A DNA stretch of 64,000 nt from an uncultured Bacteroidales bacterium (GCA_946404495.1 CAMJDT010000002.1:1-64000), one strand, 5' to 3'. Counted from the first letter of the stretch, positions 1 through 9,528 are shown. Translations and numbers: made by a program. The notes: a model not told the origin generated them from the letters alone.

Positions 1-47
1 CAATAGGTTCCGACCATTGCACGCTCGTTTGGGAAAAGGGTGGTCAT
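1..47 (-). CDS. Possible start of an unidentified gene, cut by the window edge
   Basis: The minus strand opens with ATG at position 47 and reads MTTLFPNERAMVGTY to the window edge. A GGAG lies seven bases before this ATG, which favours it over an in-frame ATG five codons upstream. The frame is open back to a TAG at about 104. The gene would follow the CHAT gene in the same direction, about 83 bp downstream of its stop. Fifteen residues are too few to identify a family. The stretch could also be chance coding between genes. Confidence 0.35.
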   Translation of the reverse strand, partial: MTTLFPNERAMVGTY

Positions 48-130
48 TTCGTCACTCCACATCTCCGTCTCGCTCGTGCTTTTGCTTGGTGTATCAATTC
101 GCTAACGAAATGAAAAAGATATTATCGTCA

Positions 131-3100
131 TTAGTCTAACATGATGAATCCGGCCCAGTAGGTAGGTTCTTCGAAGAGGGTACGGACCTTGTTTTGGGCA
201 TTGCGGAAGGCTTCGCGTTTGGACTGATGCAGCGTGATCCAGTTGCGGTAGAACTCGGTCATAAGCAGTTGCGTAGCTGCGTCGCTGACCTTCCATAGGC
301 TCATGATAAGTGTCTGTACTCCGGCTTTCTTAAAGGCACGTTGCAGTCCGAAGACGCCATCTCCGGTGATCTCTCCGACGCCGGTCTCGCAGGCTGAGAG
401 GATCGCGACGCGGGTGTTACTGAGATCGAGCAGGGCAATTTCTTGGCCGGTCAGTACTCCGTCCTGAACGCCTTGCGGCAGGTCGGCGGCATGACCTCTC
501 AGGGCGGTATTGGCACCGGCCATCAGCAGTCCGCAGCGACGAAGCGGATCCATGCGGCGCAGCACCTGTTCATCGGATACGCCTCCGGAGGTGTAGGTCT
601 GCAGTAAGGCCGACTCTTTCTTCCAGAAGAATCCGTGCGTAGCGATATGCAGCAGGACGGTGTTGGTTCCGCTCAGCGCCTTGAAGGACTCCTCATTGGC
701 TTGCAGATCGCTAAGCAATGTGTGTGCCTGGCGCGAAGCGGAGAGCATCGTATCGATAGCGTTCACCTCAAGGAGCGTACCCTGTAGGAAGGAGACGCTG
801 CCGCGGTCCATGTCCGTATCGCTGATGTCTCGGTAGGCGGTTCGCTGCTCGGGGTAGCGGTTGCTCTGCTGGAGCAGTTCTTCCTCGCCGGCTTCGTAGC
901 GGATACCGCCGTAGAGGACGACGGAATCCGCGGGCGTGAGTGCTTGCTCCATGTGCGACAGAACCAGTTGGCGTGTAGAGGAGAGTCGCCGCATTCGATA
1001 GACATCCGACACGAGCAGCGTGTCATCCAGCTCCATGTTTTCCAGCGCGATCTGGTGCAGCACGCCCGTAGCGGCAAAATACACCGTTTCGCCCGGACGG
1101 ATATAGGACTGCAGCGGATGGATGATCATATGTGATACCGCTTGGTTTACCTCGGGGATATTGTAGATCTGCATCTCGCGCTTATTGCGGATATAGGGTC
1201 GGATGCTGTCCTCGTGGAATAGTCGAATGAGCTGAGGTTGCTCGCTGTCGTGCCGCACGAGCAGCGCAAAATAGGTCGGGATAGTGTCGCGGTCCATCGT
1301 CCCGCTGACGAACTCGATAGCGACCTCGTCGGGTCGGAGTGCCTGCCGGATGTCCGGCCAATGCGTGAGGTTCAGCCCGTCGAAGCCGTGGAAGTCGATA
1401 TAGGACTGCAAGGCCTGCTGGAGGTTGTTCTGCGCGATGTCGCGGTCCACCTGCAGCACTTGTGCCTCCACCGAGTGGATATTAGCCTGCTCGGAGAGCT
1501 GTTTCTGAATCGACTGCAGCTGACCGTACAGTTGCCTTATATACGGACTGGGGTGATTGGCCAGTATGGTCTCTTTCTCCTTATTGAGCGCCAACAGCAA
1601 TCCCTTGGATAGCAGCTGCCAATCGTAGAACGACTTACTGAACTCCCGTTGCAGCTCATCGGGCAGGGTATCGGTGAGCAACTGCACGAAGCGATTATTG
1701 ACATTGGCGTAGGACTCGATGATCTGTGCTGACTGGTCGTCGGACGAGGCGAGCAACTTGACATTCAAGTCGTGGCGCAGATGCTGCTCCAGGAGCCTGA
1801 GTTGAGTAAGTGCATCTTGTGCGCGCCCGAGGTGTGCATACATCTGCGTAGCCGCCAGGCCGTCGTAGGTAAAGGCTTCGATCAGAATCTCCGGATAGCG
1901 CTCCACCAACCAATCGGCGTACGGAACGGCTTTCTCATATTCGTGGGTCTCGTCCACGTAATAGCCGATGAAGACGAGGTAGGCGTAGACGGTGTCTTGC
2001 GTCAGCTCCATGTATTCGCGGAAGAAATCGACGGTCTTGGGCGAATGGAGTTGGTAGTAATACTCGCCTATATACGGCATCAGCAGCGCGTTGTTGCAGT
2101 CGCTCTTACGGATATGCTTCTGGAGCTTGTCGTTGACCTGTTCGGCCAGTTCGGCGTAGCGGTTGTCCTCAAAGAGGGTGAGATACGGCAGCATCTTGGC
2201 GCATATCTCCGTGTCGAAACAGTCCATCTCCTTGCTGACGGGTTTATGCGTGGGATATATCTCCAAGGCCGGTACACCGTAGTTCTCGAGGATGCTCTTG
2301 GCAAAGTCTTTGTTGCCCGTCGATTCGAATAGGGGTAGCATATCGGCCAGGGCATAGATGATGTAGGCGTTATTCCATTCGTCAAAGAGTTGCGTCATCG
2401 CACCGGCACTCTCCATGCACGCTCCCATTAGCCAGGATTGATTGGTCAGATAGTAAACATCTTTGGCCATTAGACCCAGGTCAATCACAAAATACACCAA
2501 CTGATTGTCCCACGAAATCTCATCCGTTTCGTAGCCGAAGAAGCGAATGATTTCCTTGATACCCGCTATGTTGGCGGGGTTGTGCACATAGGCCTTGAGG
2601 CCTCCGGCGCTGAGGTTGATCTCCTTGATGAATGCAAATCCAGAGCGGAGGTACAAATCGCGATATCGTTCATAGAGCGTGTCTTGCCGGAGTTCCATCG
2701 GGCAATAGAGGGGATGATATTGTACGAACTCGCGTCCCTCTTGCTCCAACTGCTGCTTGAGTTCGATAAAACGCATAATGGTCTCCAATTGATCGTTGTT
2801 GGCCTGCATCGCGGTGAAGCGCGAACTATTGGTCATGAAGGCGGTAGGAACTAACTTCTGTACGGCGCTGAATGCCATCTCCTCCAAAGTGTGACCCTGA
2901 TTAGTGCTGTTGGCGTAAGCCCGCATGCGTGCCGTGATCTCACTCAAATCCTGCTGCGAGAGATGGCAGTAGGCGTAGGTGAAGAGGTCGGGAAAGATGT
3001 TCCAGAGCAGCGCATTCTGCTCCTCGCCCAGCGAACGGATATAGGGCACCAGGAGCCGCGGGTCGTCTATGAAAGCCGAATAGGAGAGCGAAGCCGCAAC

Positions 3101-3715
3101 TCTTCGGGCGGCATCCGACTGAATCGAGTTGGGATAATGCGATGCGGCATAGTCGGTGGTGCCGTAGAAGATTGATTCCAGAAACACCGTACGCAGCGCC
3201 AGCAGTTCGGTCTTGATGGTACGGAGGTAGTCGTCGTCTTCTTCCCCCGTATCTAAGTCCAAAAAGGTCTGCACCTCATTCAGTACGGACATCGCCTGCT
3301 GCAGCGTCTCCTCTGTGCTACGTCCCGGGTAGAAACCGTAGAGCAGATGATCACTCATGGCTTTCTCGCGCTCCGCATAACTGCGACCGTTAGCTATCTC
3401 GGTGAAATAGTACGAACCGATGCACTGGTATTTGATGAGCATCTTAATCCAACTGAGGTATTGAATCTGACTCTCATAGCTCAGCCGATGAATGTCCAAC
3501 TCCAGCAGCCGCGTCGCGAGCCATTTGCGTTGCCCCTTGTCGCCGTTCCAGACGATATCCCAGACGGGTTTGTCGATTTTCTTGAATTGATCCGGATTAT
3601 TGGCGAGCACGGTACTGATAGCCGTAGCATCCTTGAGCATCTTCTTCTCGCTCAATTCGGCATTCGTGGTAATGCCCAATAGCAGGCATATACCGATAAA
3701 CATGAGACGTTTCAT
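131..3715 (-). CDS. Secreted TPR-CHAT domain protein (caspase-like peptidase fold)
   Basis: This protein of about 1194 residues starts with a signal peptide (MKRLMFIGICLLLGITTNA), which is why the ATG at 3715 is preferred to the track start at 3733. A GGAGGG lies about ten bases upstream of 3715. The middle is helical and looks like degenerate TPR/solenoid repeats. The last ~330 residues match the CHAT peptidase domain: a histidine in LLHIATHGFF (about residue 1027) and a cysteine in LSACETGVGE (about residue 1109) form the expected dyad, with the downstream SLWKVSD motif also typical. CHAT proteins are clan CD cysteine peptidases, often cytoplasmic partners of TPRs. The signal peptide here implies action outside the cytoplasm. 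Substrate is unknown. It has its own promoter, divergent from glyS. Confidence 0.85.
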   Translation of the reverse strand: MKRLMFIGICLLLGITTNAELSEKKMLKDATAISTVLANNPDQFKKIDKPVWDIVWNGDKGQRKWLATRLLELDIHRLSYESQIQYLSWIKMLIKYQCIGSYYFTEIANGRSYAEREKAMSDHLLYGFYPGRSTEETLQQAMSVLNEVQTFLDLDTGEEDDDYLRTIKTELLALRTVFLESIFYGTTDYAASHYPNSIQSDAARRVAASLSYSAFIDDPRLLVPYIRSLGEEQNALLWNIFPDLFTYAYCHLSQQDLSEITARMRAYANSTNQGHTLEEMAFSAVQKLVPTAFMTNSSRFTAMQANNDQLETIMRFIELKQQLEQEGREFVQYHPLYCPMELRQDTLYERYRDLYLRSGFAFIKEINLSAGGLKAYVHNPANIAGIKEIIRFFGYETDEISWDNQLVYFVIDLGLMAKDVYYLTNQSWLMGACMESAGAMTQLFDEWNNAYIIYALADMLPLFESTGNKDFAKSILENYGVPALEIYPTHKPVSKEMDCFDTEICAKMLPYLTLFEDNRYAELAEQVNDKLQKHIRKSDCNNALLMPYIGEYYYQLHSPKTVDFFREYMELTQDTVYAYLVFIGYYVDETHEYEKAVPYADWLVERYPEILIEAFTYDGLAATQMYAHLGRAQDALTQLRLLEQHLRHDLNVKLLASSDDQSAQIIESYANVNNRFVQLLTDTLPDELQREFSKSFYDWQLLSKGLLLALNKEKETILANHPSPYIRQLYGQLQSIQKQLSEQANIHSVEAQVLQVDRDIAQNNLQQALQSYIDFHGFDGLNLTHWPDIRQALRPDEVAIEFVSGTMDRDTIPTYFALLVRHDSEQPQLIRLFHEDSIRPYIRNKREMQIYNIPEVNQAVSHMIIHPLQSYIRPGETVYFAATGVLHQIALENMELDDTLLVSDVYRMRRLSSTRQLVLSHMEQALTPADSVVLYGGIRYEAGEEELLQQSNRYPEQRTAYRDISDTDMDRGSVSFLQGTLLEVNAIDTMLSASRQAHTLLSDLQANEESFKALSGTNTVLLHIATHGFFWKKESALLQTYTSGGVSDEQVLRRMDPLRRCGLLMAGANTALRGHAADLPQGVQDGVLTGQEIALLDLSNTRVAILSACETGVGEITGDGVFGLQRAFKKAGVQTLIMSLWKVSDAATQLLMTEFYRNWITLHQSKREAFRNAQNKVRTLFEEPTYWAGFIMLD

Positions 3716-3741
3716 TGGTGTAAATCCCTCCATTTTTGTTG

Positions 3742-3773
3742 CAAAGATACAAAAAATAATTGATAATTGCTAA
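3742..3773 (-). promoter_or_regulatory. Promoter of the CHAT gene
   Basis: On the minus strand the -7 element reads TATCTTTG (plus 3742-3749). The -33 position is weak (TTAG). It lies 27 bp before the chosen CHAT start. A heptamer repeat overlaps its spacer and -33 region. Confidence 0.6.
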
Positions 3774-3788
3774 TAGCTAATTGATAAA
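3761..3788. repeat. Heptamer tandem repeat (4 units, TGATAAT-like)
   Basis: Units TGATAAT, TGCTAAT, AGCTAAT, TGATAAA follow each other at an exact 7-bp period in the CHAT-glyS intergenic region. Confidence 0.7.
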
Positions 3789-3830
3789 TTTTGATTTTTT
3801 CATGATAAAAGTGCATTATTTACCGAAATA

Positions 3831-3862
3831 TTTGCATATGTCAGAAAAAAACAGTACCTTTG
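3831..3862 (+). promoter_or_regulatory. Promoter of glyS
   Basis: TTTG (3831-3834), 20-bp spacer CATATGTCAGAAAAAAACAG, then TACCTTTG (3855-3862). The start codon is 38 bp further on, behind an AT-rich leader in which AAATTGTAAAT occurs twice. Confidence 0.85.
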
Positions 3863-3900
3863 CAGGCTAAATTGTAAATGATTAAATTGTAAATATATTT

Positions 3901-5451
3901 ATGGCTACACAAGAAGAAACCTTCAAGAAAATCGTCGCTCACTGCAAGGAGTACGGATTCGTGTTTCCCTCGTCGGAGATCTACGACGGATTAGGTGCCG
4001 TATATGACTACGGACAAAACGGTGTGGAGTTGAAGAACAACATCAAGCGCTATTGGTGGGACGCCATGACGCTGCTGCATGAGAACATTGTCGGCATTGA
4101 CGCCGCCATCTTTATGCACCCTACGACCTGGAAAGCCTCCGGTCACGTAGATGCCTTCAATGACCCTCTCATCGACAACCGCGACAGTAAGAAACGCTAT
4201 CGTGCCGACGTGCTCATCGAGGAGCAGTTGGCCAAGATCGAGGATAAGATGCAGAAAGAGGTGGATAAGGCTCGCAAACGTTTCGGCGAGAGTTTCGACG
4301 AGGCGATGTTCCGCCAGACCAACCCCCGCGTACTGGAGCATCAGGCCAAATGGGATGCCCTGCACGAGCGCTACAGCAAGGCGATGAACGCAATGGACCT
4401 GGACGAACTGAAGCAGATCATCCTGGACGAGGAGATCGTTTGCCCGATTTCGGGAACGAGGAACTGGACGGATGTGCGTCAGTTTAACCTGATGTTCTCC
4501 ACCGAGATGGGTTCGACCGCAGACGGCGCGATGAAGATCTATCTGCGTCCCGAGACGGCCCAAGGTATCTTCGTCAACTTCCTCAACGTGCAAAAGACCG
4601 GCCGCATGAAGGTGCCCTTCGGTATTGCACAGATCGGTAAGGCCTTCCGCAACGAGATCGTAGCCCGTCAGTTCGTATTCCGCATGCGTGAGTTCGAGCA
4701 AATGGAGATGCAGTTCTTCGTTCGTCCGGGCGAGGAGTTGAAGTGGTTTGAGCACTGGAAACAGTTCCGTCTGCGTTGGCACAAAGCCCTCGGTCTCGGC
4801 GACGAGAAATACCGCTTCCACGACCACGAGAAACTGGCGCACTACGCCAATGCCGCGACCGACATCGAGTTCCTGATGCCGTTCGGATTCAAGGAGGTGG
4901 AGGGTATTCACAGCCGTACCAACTTCGATCTGAGTCAGCACGCCAAGTACAGCGGTAAGAAGATCGAGTACTTCGATCCCGAACTCAACGAGAGTTATAC
5001 GCCGTTCGTGATAGAGACCTCTATCGGTGTGGATCGAATGTTCCTCAGCGTGATGTGCTCGTCGTATAAGGAGGAGCAACTCGAGGGCGGTGACACGCGC
5101 GTCGTACTGAACCTGCCGCCGGTATTGGCTCCCGTTAAGTGCTGCGTCATGCCGCTGGTGAAGAAAGACGGACTGCCTGAGAAGGCACGCGAGATCATGG
5201 ATATGCTCAAGTTTGACTTCCACACGCAGTACGACGAGAAAGACTCTATCGGTAAGCGCTATCGCCGTCAGGATGCCATTGGTACGCCGTTCTGCATCAC
5301 CGTGGATCACGACACGCTCAACGATAACTGCGTCACCGTACGTTACCGCGATACGATGACCCAGGACCGCGTAGCCATCAGCGAACTCCACAGCCTGATT
5401 CAGAAGGCCGTGGATCCGAAGGTGCTCTATAAGAAGATTGTAGAGGGCTAA
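3901..5451 (+). CDS. glyS: Glycine--tRNA ligase (single-chain, homodimeric type)
   Basis: The 516-residue product charges tRNA-Gly with glycine. It is the single-chain class II enzyme found in Bacteroidetes, archaea and eukaryotes, not the two-subunit alpha2/beta2 form. Visible marks are the N-terminal FPSSEIYDGLGAVYDYG segment, class II motif 2 around GKAFRNEIVARQFVFRMREF, the YLRPETAQGIF segment, and motif 3 in ETSIGVDRMFL followed by the C-terminal anticodon-binding domain. Length is normal. It stands alone behind its own promoter and converges on nth with only 9 bp between stops. No hairpin terminator is visible in that gap. Confidence 0.97.
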   Translation: MATQEETFKKIVAHCKEYGFVFPSSEIYDGLGAVYDYGQNGVELKNNIKRYWWDAMTLLHENIVGIDAAIFMHPTTWKASGHVDAFNDPLIDNRDSKKRYRADVLIEEQLAKIEDKMQKEVDKARKRFGESFDEAMFRQTNPRVLEHQAKWDALHERYSKAMNAMDLDELKQIILDEEIVCPISGTRNWTDVRQFNLMFSTEMGSTADGAMKIYLRPETAQGIFVNFLNVQKTGRMKVPFGIAQIGKAFRNEIVARQFVFRMREFEQMEMQFFVRPGEELKWFEHWKQFRLRWHKALGLGDEKYRFHDHEKLAHYANAATDIEFLMPFGFKEVEGIHSRTNFDLSQHAKYSGKKIEYFDPELNESYTPFVIETSIGVDRMFLSVMCSSYKEEQLEGGDTRVVLNLPPVLAPVKCCVMPLVKKDGLPEKAREIMDMLKFDFHTQYDEKDSIGKRYRRQDAIGTPFCITVDHDTLNDNCVTVRYRDTMTQDRVAISELHSLIQKAVDPKVLYKKIVEG

Positions 5452-5460
5452 TCGCTCAGG

Positions 5461-6096
5461 TCATAACGACTTGTAAAAGCGACAATAGCTTGTTAGCCCG
5501 CAGGCCTCGCAATGAGGTTTGCGGGCTTGGCATATATAGCGGCCGTGGAGCAGGAGCCAATGATGCGCCTTGGGGATAAGTTCGGCGGGGATGTATTTGA
5601 CGAGTTGCTTTTCGGTCTGCAGCGGATTCTTGCTATTGGTGGTGAGCCCAACGCGTTCGCTCACGCGGAAGATATGCGTATCCACCGCCATCGTCGCTTG
5701 CCCCCACTGCACGGCGCAGACGACATTGGCCGTCTTGCGGCCGACACCCGGCAGGGTCTGCAGATCGTCGATGTTATCCGGCACACGGCCTCCATAGACC
5801 TCGGTGAGCCGCTTGGCGGTCGCGAGCAGGTGTTCGGCCTTGGCGTTGGGATAACTGACGGAACGGATATAATGGTAGATGTCCTCCACCGATGCTTGGC
5901 TCATGGCCTCGGGCGTAGGGTAGGCCGCCATCAGCGCGGGGGTGACGAGATTGACGCGCCGGTCGGTGCACTGCGCACTCAGCATCACGGCGACGAGCAG
6001 CGAGAAGGGGTTGTCAAATACCAACTCCGACTCTGCCGAGGGGGCGTTCTTCTCGAACCAGTCGAGGACGAGGTTAAAGCGCTGCCTGGTTGTCAT
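5461..6096 (-). CDS. nth: Endonuclease III (DNA glycosylase/AP lyase)
   Basis: This base-excision repair enzyme removes oxidised pyrimidines and nicks abasic sites. The helix-hairpin-helix LPGVGRKTANVV contains the catalytic lysine, and the aspartate is in AVDTHIFRV. The C-terminal [4Fe-4S] motif C-X6-C-X2-C-X5-C is intact (CQARKPHCEACGLTSYC). The ATG at 6096 (MTTRQRF, 212 residues) fits the family better than the track start at 6150. It overlaps the DUF4924 gene by 23 bp, suggesting translational coupling at the end of the rplY operon. Confidence 0.95.
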   Translation of the reverse strand: MTTRQRFNLVLDWFEKNAPSAESELVFDNPFSLLVAVMLSAQCTDRRVNLVTPALMAAYPTPEAMSQASVEDIYHYIRSVSYPNAKAEHLLATAKRLTEVYGGRVPDNIDDLQTLPGVGRKTANVVCAVQWGQATMAVDTHIFRVSERVGLTTNSKNPLQTEKQLVKYIPAELIPKAHHWLLLHGRYICQARKPHCEACGLTSYCRFYKSL

Positions 6097-6532
6097 AATA
6101 GGTCTTGCTAAGGAATCGAAGCAGTTGGGTAGCATCCTTGACGACGACATTGGTCTCGTCGCTGATCGGTTGCTGCTTCAGACGCAGCATCATCACCTGA
6201 TACAGCAGCGTCAGGCAGGCCTCTACATCGGACATGGTCGGACGGTCGGTCTTCGACTTGAGGATATTGAGCGCCGGCTCGATATGCAGAATGACCGCGC
6301 GGTAGGGTGCCTCGCTCTCGAGCAGTTCCTCGTGCAGGTCTTCTAACTCGCTCAGGGCGTTCTTGGCCAACTGCAGATGCCCGCCGGCGATGATGCCTTC
6401 CTGGTGCATCATATCCAGCAGTTCCATCAACTCGGTATTCTCCTGCGCTTTCTCGGGGAAGGCACGCAGGTAGTCCTCCAATTGCCAGAGGTACAAGATG
6501 TACTCGGCTATGTTTTCGCGTTTACTCTTCAT
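6074..6532 (-). CDS. DUF4924 family protein
   Basis: This 152-residue, mostly helical protein begins with KSKRENIAEYILYLWQLEDYLRA, the hallmark N-terminus of the Bacteroidetes DUF4924 family as I recall it. No signal peptide or membrane segment is visible, so it is cytoplasmic. The function is unknown. It overlaps the S4-domain gene upstream by 11 bp and nth downstream by 23 bp, so the three are probably translated from one message. Confidence 0.75.
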   Translation of the reverse strand: MKSKRENIAEYILYLWQLEDYLRAFPEKAQENTELMELLDMMHQEGIIAGGHLQLAKNALSELEDLHEELLESEAPYRAVILHIEPALNILKSKTDRPTMSDVEACLTLLYQVMMLRLKQQPISDETNVVVKDATQLLRFLSKTYYDNQAAL

Positions 6533-6944
6533 GGTCGTCTATATCATCTAAATCATCATAGTCTTCGTTGTAGTCATCCGACATGAATGTCAGGATATCG
6601 CGTCGGTCTTTCTTGGTGGGACGTCCGGTGCCGCGGTCGCGACCGGAGGCGGAGGCAAGGCGTGCCAGTTCCAGTAGTTCCAACTGATCCGGCGCCGTGA
6701 TATCGCGCATATATTCGGGCACCAACTTGGCGCCGAGACGGTTCTCGCTCAGGCGCAGCACCTCGTAACTATAAGTGATCGGACCCTTGCGAACGGAGAA
6801 ACGGTCGCCAATTTTCAGCGTTCGCGAACTCTTGAGCGGTGTGCCGTTCATGGTGATGCGTCCGTTCTTACAGGCGTCCGCTGCGATGGAGCGCGTCTTA
6901 TAGATGCGCATGGCAAAGAGGTATTTATCTACTCGTACTTCCAT
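6522..6944 (-). CDS. S4-domain RNA-binding protein, Hsp15-like
   Basis: The 140-residue product starts with an S4 fold (MEVRVDKYLFAMRIYKTRSIAADACKNGRITMNG), like HslR/Hsp15, which binds stalled 50S subunits carrying nascent chains. After the S4 domain comes a basic stretch (GRDRGTGRPTKKDRRD) and then a very acidic tail (DDYNEDYDDLDDIDDHEE). The position downstream of rplY and pth fits a role in ribosome maintenance. Exact substrate is inferred from the family. Confidence 0.85.
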   Translation of the reverse strand: MEVRVDKYLFAMRIYKTRSIAADACKNGRITMNGTPLKSSRTLKIGDRFSVRKGPITYSYEVLRLSENRLGAKLVPEYMRDITAPDQLELLELARLASASGRDRGTGRPTKKDRRDILTFMSDDYNEDYDDLDDIDDHEE

Positions 6945-6957
6945 TGTAATGGTGATA

Positions 6958-6985
6958 GGTTATTGGTTATTGGTTATTGGTTAGG
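6958..6985. repeat. Heptamer tandem repeat (GGTTATT x3 plus GGTTAGG)
   Basis: Perfect 7-bp period between the sulfatase gene and the S4 gene. On the minus strand it encodes the last residues (LTNNQ) and stop codon of the sulfatase-like protein. Confidence 0.85.
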
Positions 6986-8937
6986 CGGTTCTCGCGCATG
7001 CGGGTGATGTATTGTTGGATATAAGCCTTGAGGTAGGTGAGTGCATCGTCGGGCGCGAGTTCGACGGGCAGCGGCTGCTGCAGGGTAGGGTCGGTACGGT
7101 AGTTATAGAGGGCCGTGACCTGTTCGCCATCGAACTGCAGAATGAGACTATCCGTAAAGAGCTGGTAGAGCGGCGCATTGTAGCACACGGCATAAGGGTG
7201 CGTCTTTGCCGCAGTCAGACCGTTCTCACCAAAGGCGAAGTAGTCCTCCCCGTAGCCGAGATAGCCTAAGACGGAGGGCATAATATCGGTCTGCGAGAAA
7301 ACGGTAGTGGTATCGATGTGTGCGTGAGTCATCCCTTCTTGGAAGAAGATGACCGGCACCTCGTACAGTCCCTTGGCGTTGCGATACTCGGCATGCGTGA
7401 GCTGGTTCGTGTGGTCGGCGGTCAGGACAAAGAGGGTGTTCCGATACCACGGTTGCTCTTTGGCATAGTCGAAGAAGCGCCGCAAGGCATAGTCGGTATA
7501 GCCTATGCACGGATGAATAGGCTGCGTACCCGCAGGAAAGAGTCCCTCGTAGCGCGCAGGGATGCGGAAGGGGTGATGGCTCGAGGCCGTGAAGACGGAG
7601 GCGAGGAAGGGTTGGTGCATCTCATTCAGCTCCGCGAGCATATACTGCAAGAACTCCTCGTCCCAGATCGCCCAAGTTCCGTCGTAGTCCGCCTTGACAT
7701 CGCGTCCCGTAGTGCGGCAGTAGGCTTCGTATTCGTCCTTGCCGTAGTAGTGAGTGAATCCTGCCGAACGTGCATAGGCCTGAAAACCCATGCTTCCGTT
7801 GGGCGCTCCGTGGAAGAAAGCGGTCGTGTAGCCCTTCGGCGCAAGGCAGTCGGCCAGGGACGAGACCGCGTTGGTGGAGTAGGCTGTCACGACATAAGGG
7901 GCAATTAACATCGGCAGCGACGAGAGCACAGACGGCATCGCATCGATGGACTTACGTCCCGAAGCAAACGAGAGGCGGTAGGATATGCTGTGACGGATGA
8001 GCGAATCGAGAAAAGGCGTGTAGCCCGTGTAGGTGCCGCCGTCGAGCGAACGGTTGTAGCTACCGATATATTCCTTGGAGAAGGACTCGAGGATGAGGAC
8101 TACGACATTGAGTGAGTCCATCGATTCGGCGGTACGCTCTTCGCCGGCGTGACAGGGCGACATGACTTGTTCCAAGGTCTCGCGGTCGTAGTATCCGGGA
8201 TCGACGTAGGTCTGTCCCTCCGACGAACGCATCAGCGAGAAGGGCGTATTGAGCACCAGCATCGTCTCCTCCGGGCGGTTGGTGTACTGCAGGGCATTGC
8301 TCATCGTAATAGGTCGGGTGTAGGCACCAAAGCCGCCGCGGATACCAATGACGATGAAGTAAGCCGATGCGAGGAGCAGGAGCGTGTTGGAGGCGTAATA
8401 GAGAAGAGGTTGCCTTACTATCGGCTCTGCTTTCGCGCACGTGCGCGTACATAATATAAGGAGTACGACGATGAGGAGAGCAAAGAGCGTGACGTACCAG
8501 TATTGCAGCATGCCGGTGAAGAAGATGCGCAGCAAGTTATCGTCGTGCTGAAACTCCGTAAAGAAGGTCATAGTCGTGCGCCGGTCGGTGAAACGCATAT
8601 AGACCATGTCGGCCGCGTTGACGAGGAGTCCGAGGATGTTAGGGATAAGAAAGCACCACTTGGCGATCGTCTGATAGACGCTGTTGGTGCGCCAATGCCA
8701 CGGCAGCGGCAAGAGCATCAGGACGAGGTACAGCGAACTGAGATACAGAATTGCCGTCAGGTCGAATCGTAGACCGCCCGCGAGCATCTCACGAAGGTGC
8801 GCCCCGCTGACGTTCGGAAACAGATCTCCGCTCGTCCAATAGAAGAACAGACGCGAGAGGGTATACAGAATCATCAGTAACAGCAGATTTCCTGCCGCTA
8901 CCACCCACGGATGCCCTATCACCCTTTCACCTTTCAC
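6967..8937 (-). CDS. LTA synthase-like membrane phosphotransferase/sulfatase
   Basis: The product of about 656 residues has several N-terminal membrane segments (to about residue 210) and a C-terminal extracytoplasmic alkaline-phosphatase-fold domain. Marks include VVVLILESFSKEYIG (first metal ligand Glu), GRKSIDAMPSV (likely Ser nucleophile where LtaS has Thr), TASSHHPF, and FVLTADHTN (Asp-His metal ligands). Related enzymes move phosphoglycerol or phosphoethanolamine onto lipids or glycans; the acceptor here is unknown. The start is GTG at 8937, lying inside a heptamer repeat that also spans the pth stop. The C-terminus is likewise encoded by a heptamer repeat. Confidence 0.85.
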   Translation of the reverse strand: MKGERVIGHPWVVAAGNLLLLMILYTLSRLFFYWTSGDLFPNVSGAHLREMLAGGLRFDLTAILYLSSLYLVLMLLPLPWHWRTNSVYQTIAKWCFLIPNILGLLVNAADMVYMRFTDRRTTMTFFTEFQHDDNLLRIFFTGMLQYWYVTLFALLIVVLLILCTRTCAKAEPIVRQPLLYYASNTLLLLASAYFIVIGIRGGFGAYTRPITMSNALQYTNRPEETMLVLNTPFSLMRSSEGQTYVDPGYYDRETLEQVMSPCHAGEERTAESMDSLNVVVLILESFSKEYIGSYNRSLDGGTYTGYTPFLDSLIRHSISYRLSFASGRKSIDAMPSVLSSLPMLIAPYVVTAYSTNAVSSLADCLAPKGYTTAFFHGAPNGSMGFQAYARSAGFTHYYGKDEYEAYCRTTGRDVKADYDGTWAIWDEEFLQYMLAELNEMHQPFLASVFTASSHHPFRIPARYEGLFPAGTQPIHPCIGYTDYALRRFFDYAKEQPWYRNTLFVLTADHTNQLTHAEYRNAKGLYEVPVIFFQEGMTHAHIDTTTVFSQTDIMPSVLGYLGYGEDYFAFGENGLTAAKTHPYAVCYNAPLYQLFTDSLILQFDGEQVTALYNYRTDPTLQQPLPVELAPDDALTYLKAYIQQYITRMRENRLTNNQ

Positions 8938-8965
8938 CTTTCACTTTTCACCTTTCACTTTTCAC
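8924..8965. repeat. Heptamer tandem repeat (6 units of CTTTCAC/TTTTCAC)
   Basis: Six units at exact 7-bp spacing fill the pth to sulfatase junction. The array contains the pth stop codon and the GTG start of the next gene (minus-strand unit GTGAAAG). Confidence 0.85.
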
Positions 8966-9528
8966 TTTTTATTATAGATGTTCATCGTGCGGTCGATGCC
9001 TTGCAGGCAGAAGGAGGCGATGATCTCCTTAACGATATCGATGCGTTCGGGCAGGAGTTTCTCTTCCTCGTCGCTCCATTGACCGAGTACGAAGTTGATC
9101 TGGTTGCCGCGGATGTACTCGTTGCCGATACCAAAACGCAGGCGCGCGTAGTTCTCGGTGCAGAGCACCTGTTGGATATGTCCCAGTCCATTGTGTCCTC
9201 CGTTGGAACCCTGCTTCCGTAGGCGCAGCGTGCCGAAGGGGAGGTTGAGGTCATCGACCAGTACCAGGAGGTTCTCCAGCGGGATATTCTCCTCGTTCAT
9301 CCAATAGCGCACGGCATTACCGCTGAGATTCATATAGGTGGAGGGTTTGAGCAGAATGACTTCGGCATTCTTGATGCGTCCTTTGCCTACAAACCCGTAT
9401 CGGCGATCCGCAAATACAATGTTGGACGCTTCAGCAAAAGCGTCCAACATGCGGAATCCTATGTTATGTCGGGTGTTGCGGTACTCGTCGCCGATATTAC
9501 CAAGTCCGACAATCAGGAATTTGGCCAT
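8962..9528 (-). CDS. pth: Peptidyl-tRNA hydrolase
   Basis: This enzyme frees tRNA from peptidyl-tRNAs dropped by ribosomes. The 188 residues show all family marks: [22 protein letters not shown] with the catalytic His, [12 protein letters not shown] with the Asp, and GGHNGLGHI with the Asn. Length is typical. It lies 2 bp after rplY, a common pairing in bacteria. Confidence 0.97.
   Translation of the reverse strand: MAKFLIVGLGNIGDEYRNTRHNIGFRMLDAFAEASNIVFADRRYGFVGKGRIKNAEVILLKPSTYMNLSGNAVRYWMNEENIPLENLLVLVDDLNLPFGTLRLRKQGSNGGHNGLGHIQQVLCTENYARLRFGIGNEYIRGNQINFVLGQWSDEEEKLLPERIDIVKEIIASFCLQGIDRTMNIYNKK

Noticed and set aside
3991-5391. 466-residue minus-strand ORF opposite glyS
   Set aside because: It is fully antisense to a highly conserved gene and shows no signal peptide, domain or promoter. 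Long antisense frames are expected from codon bias.
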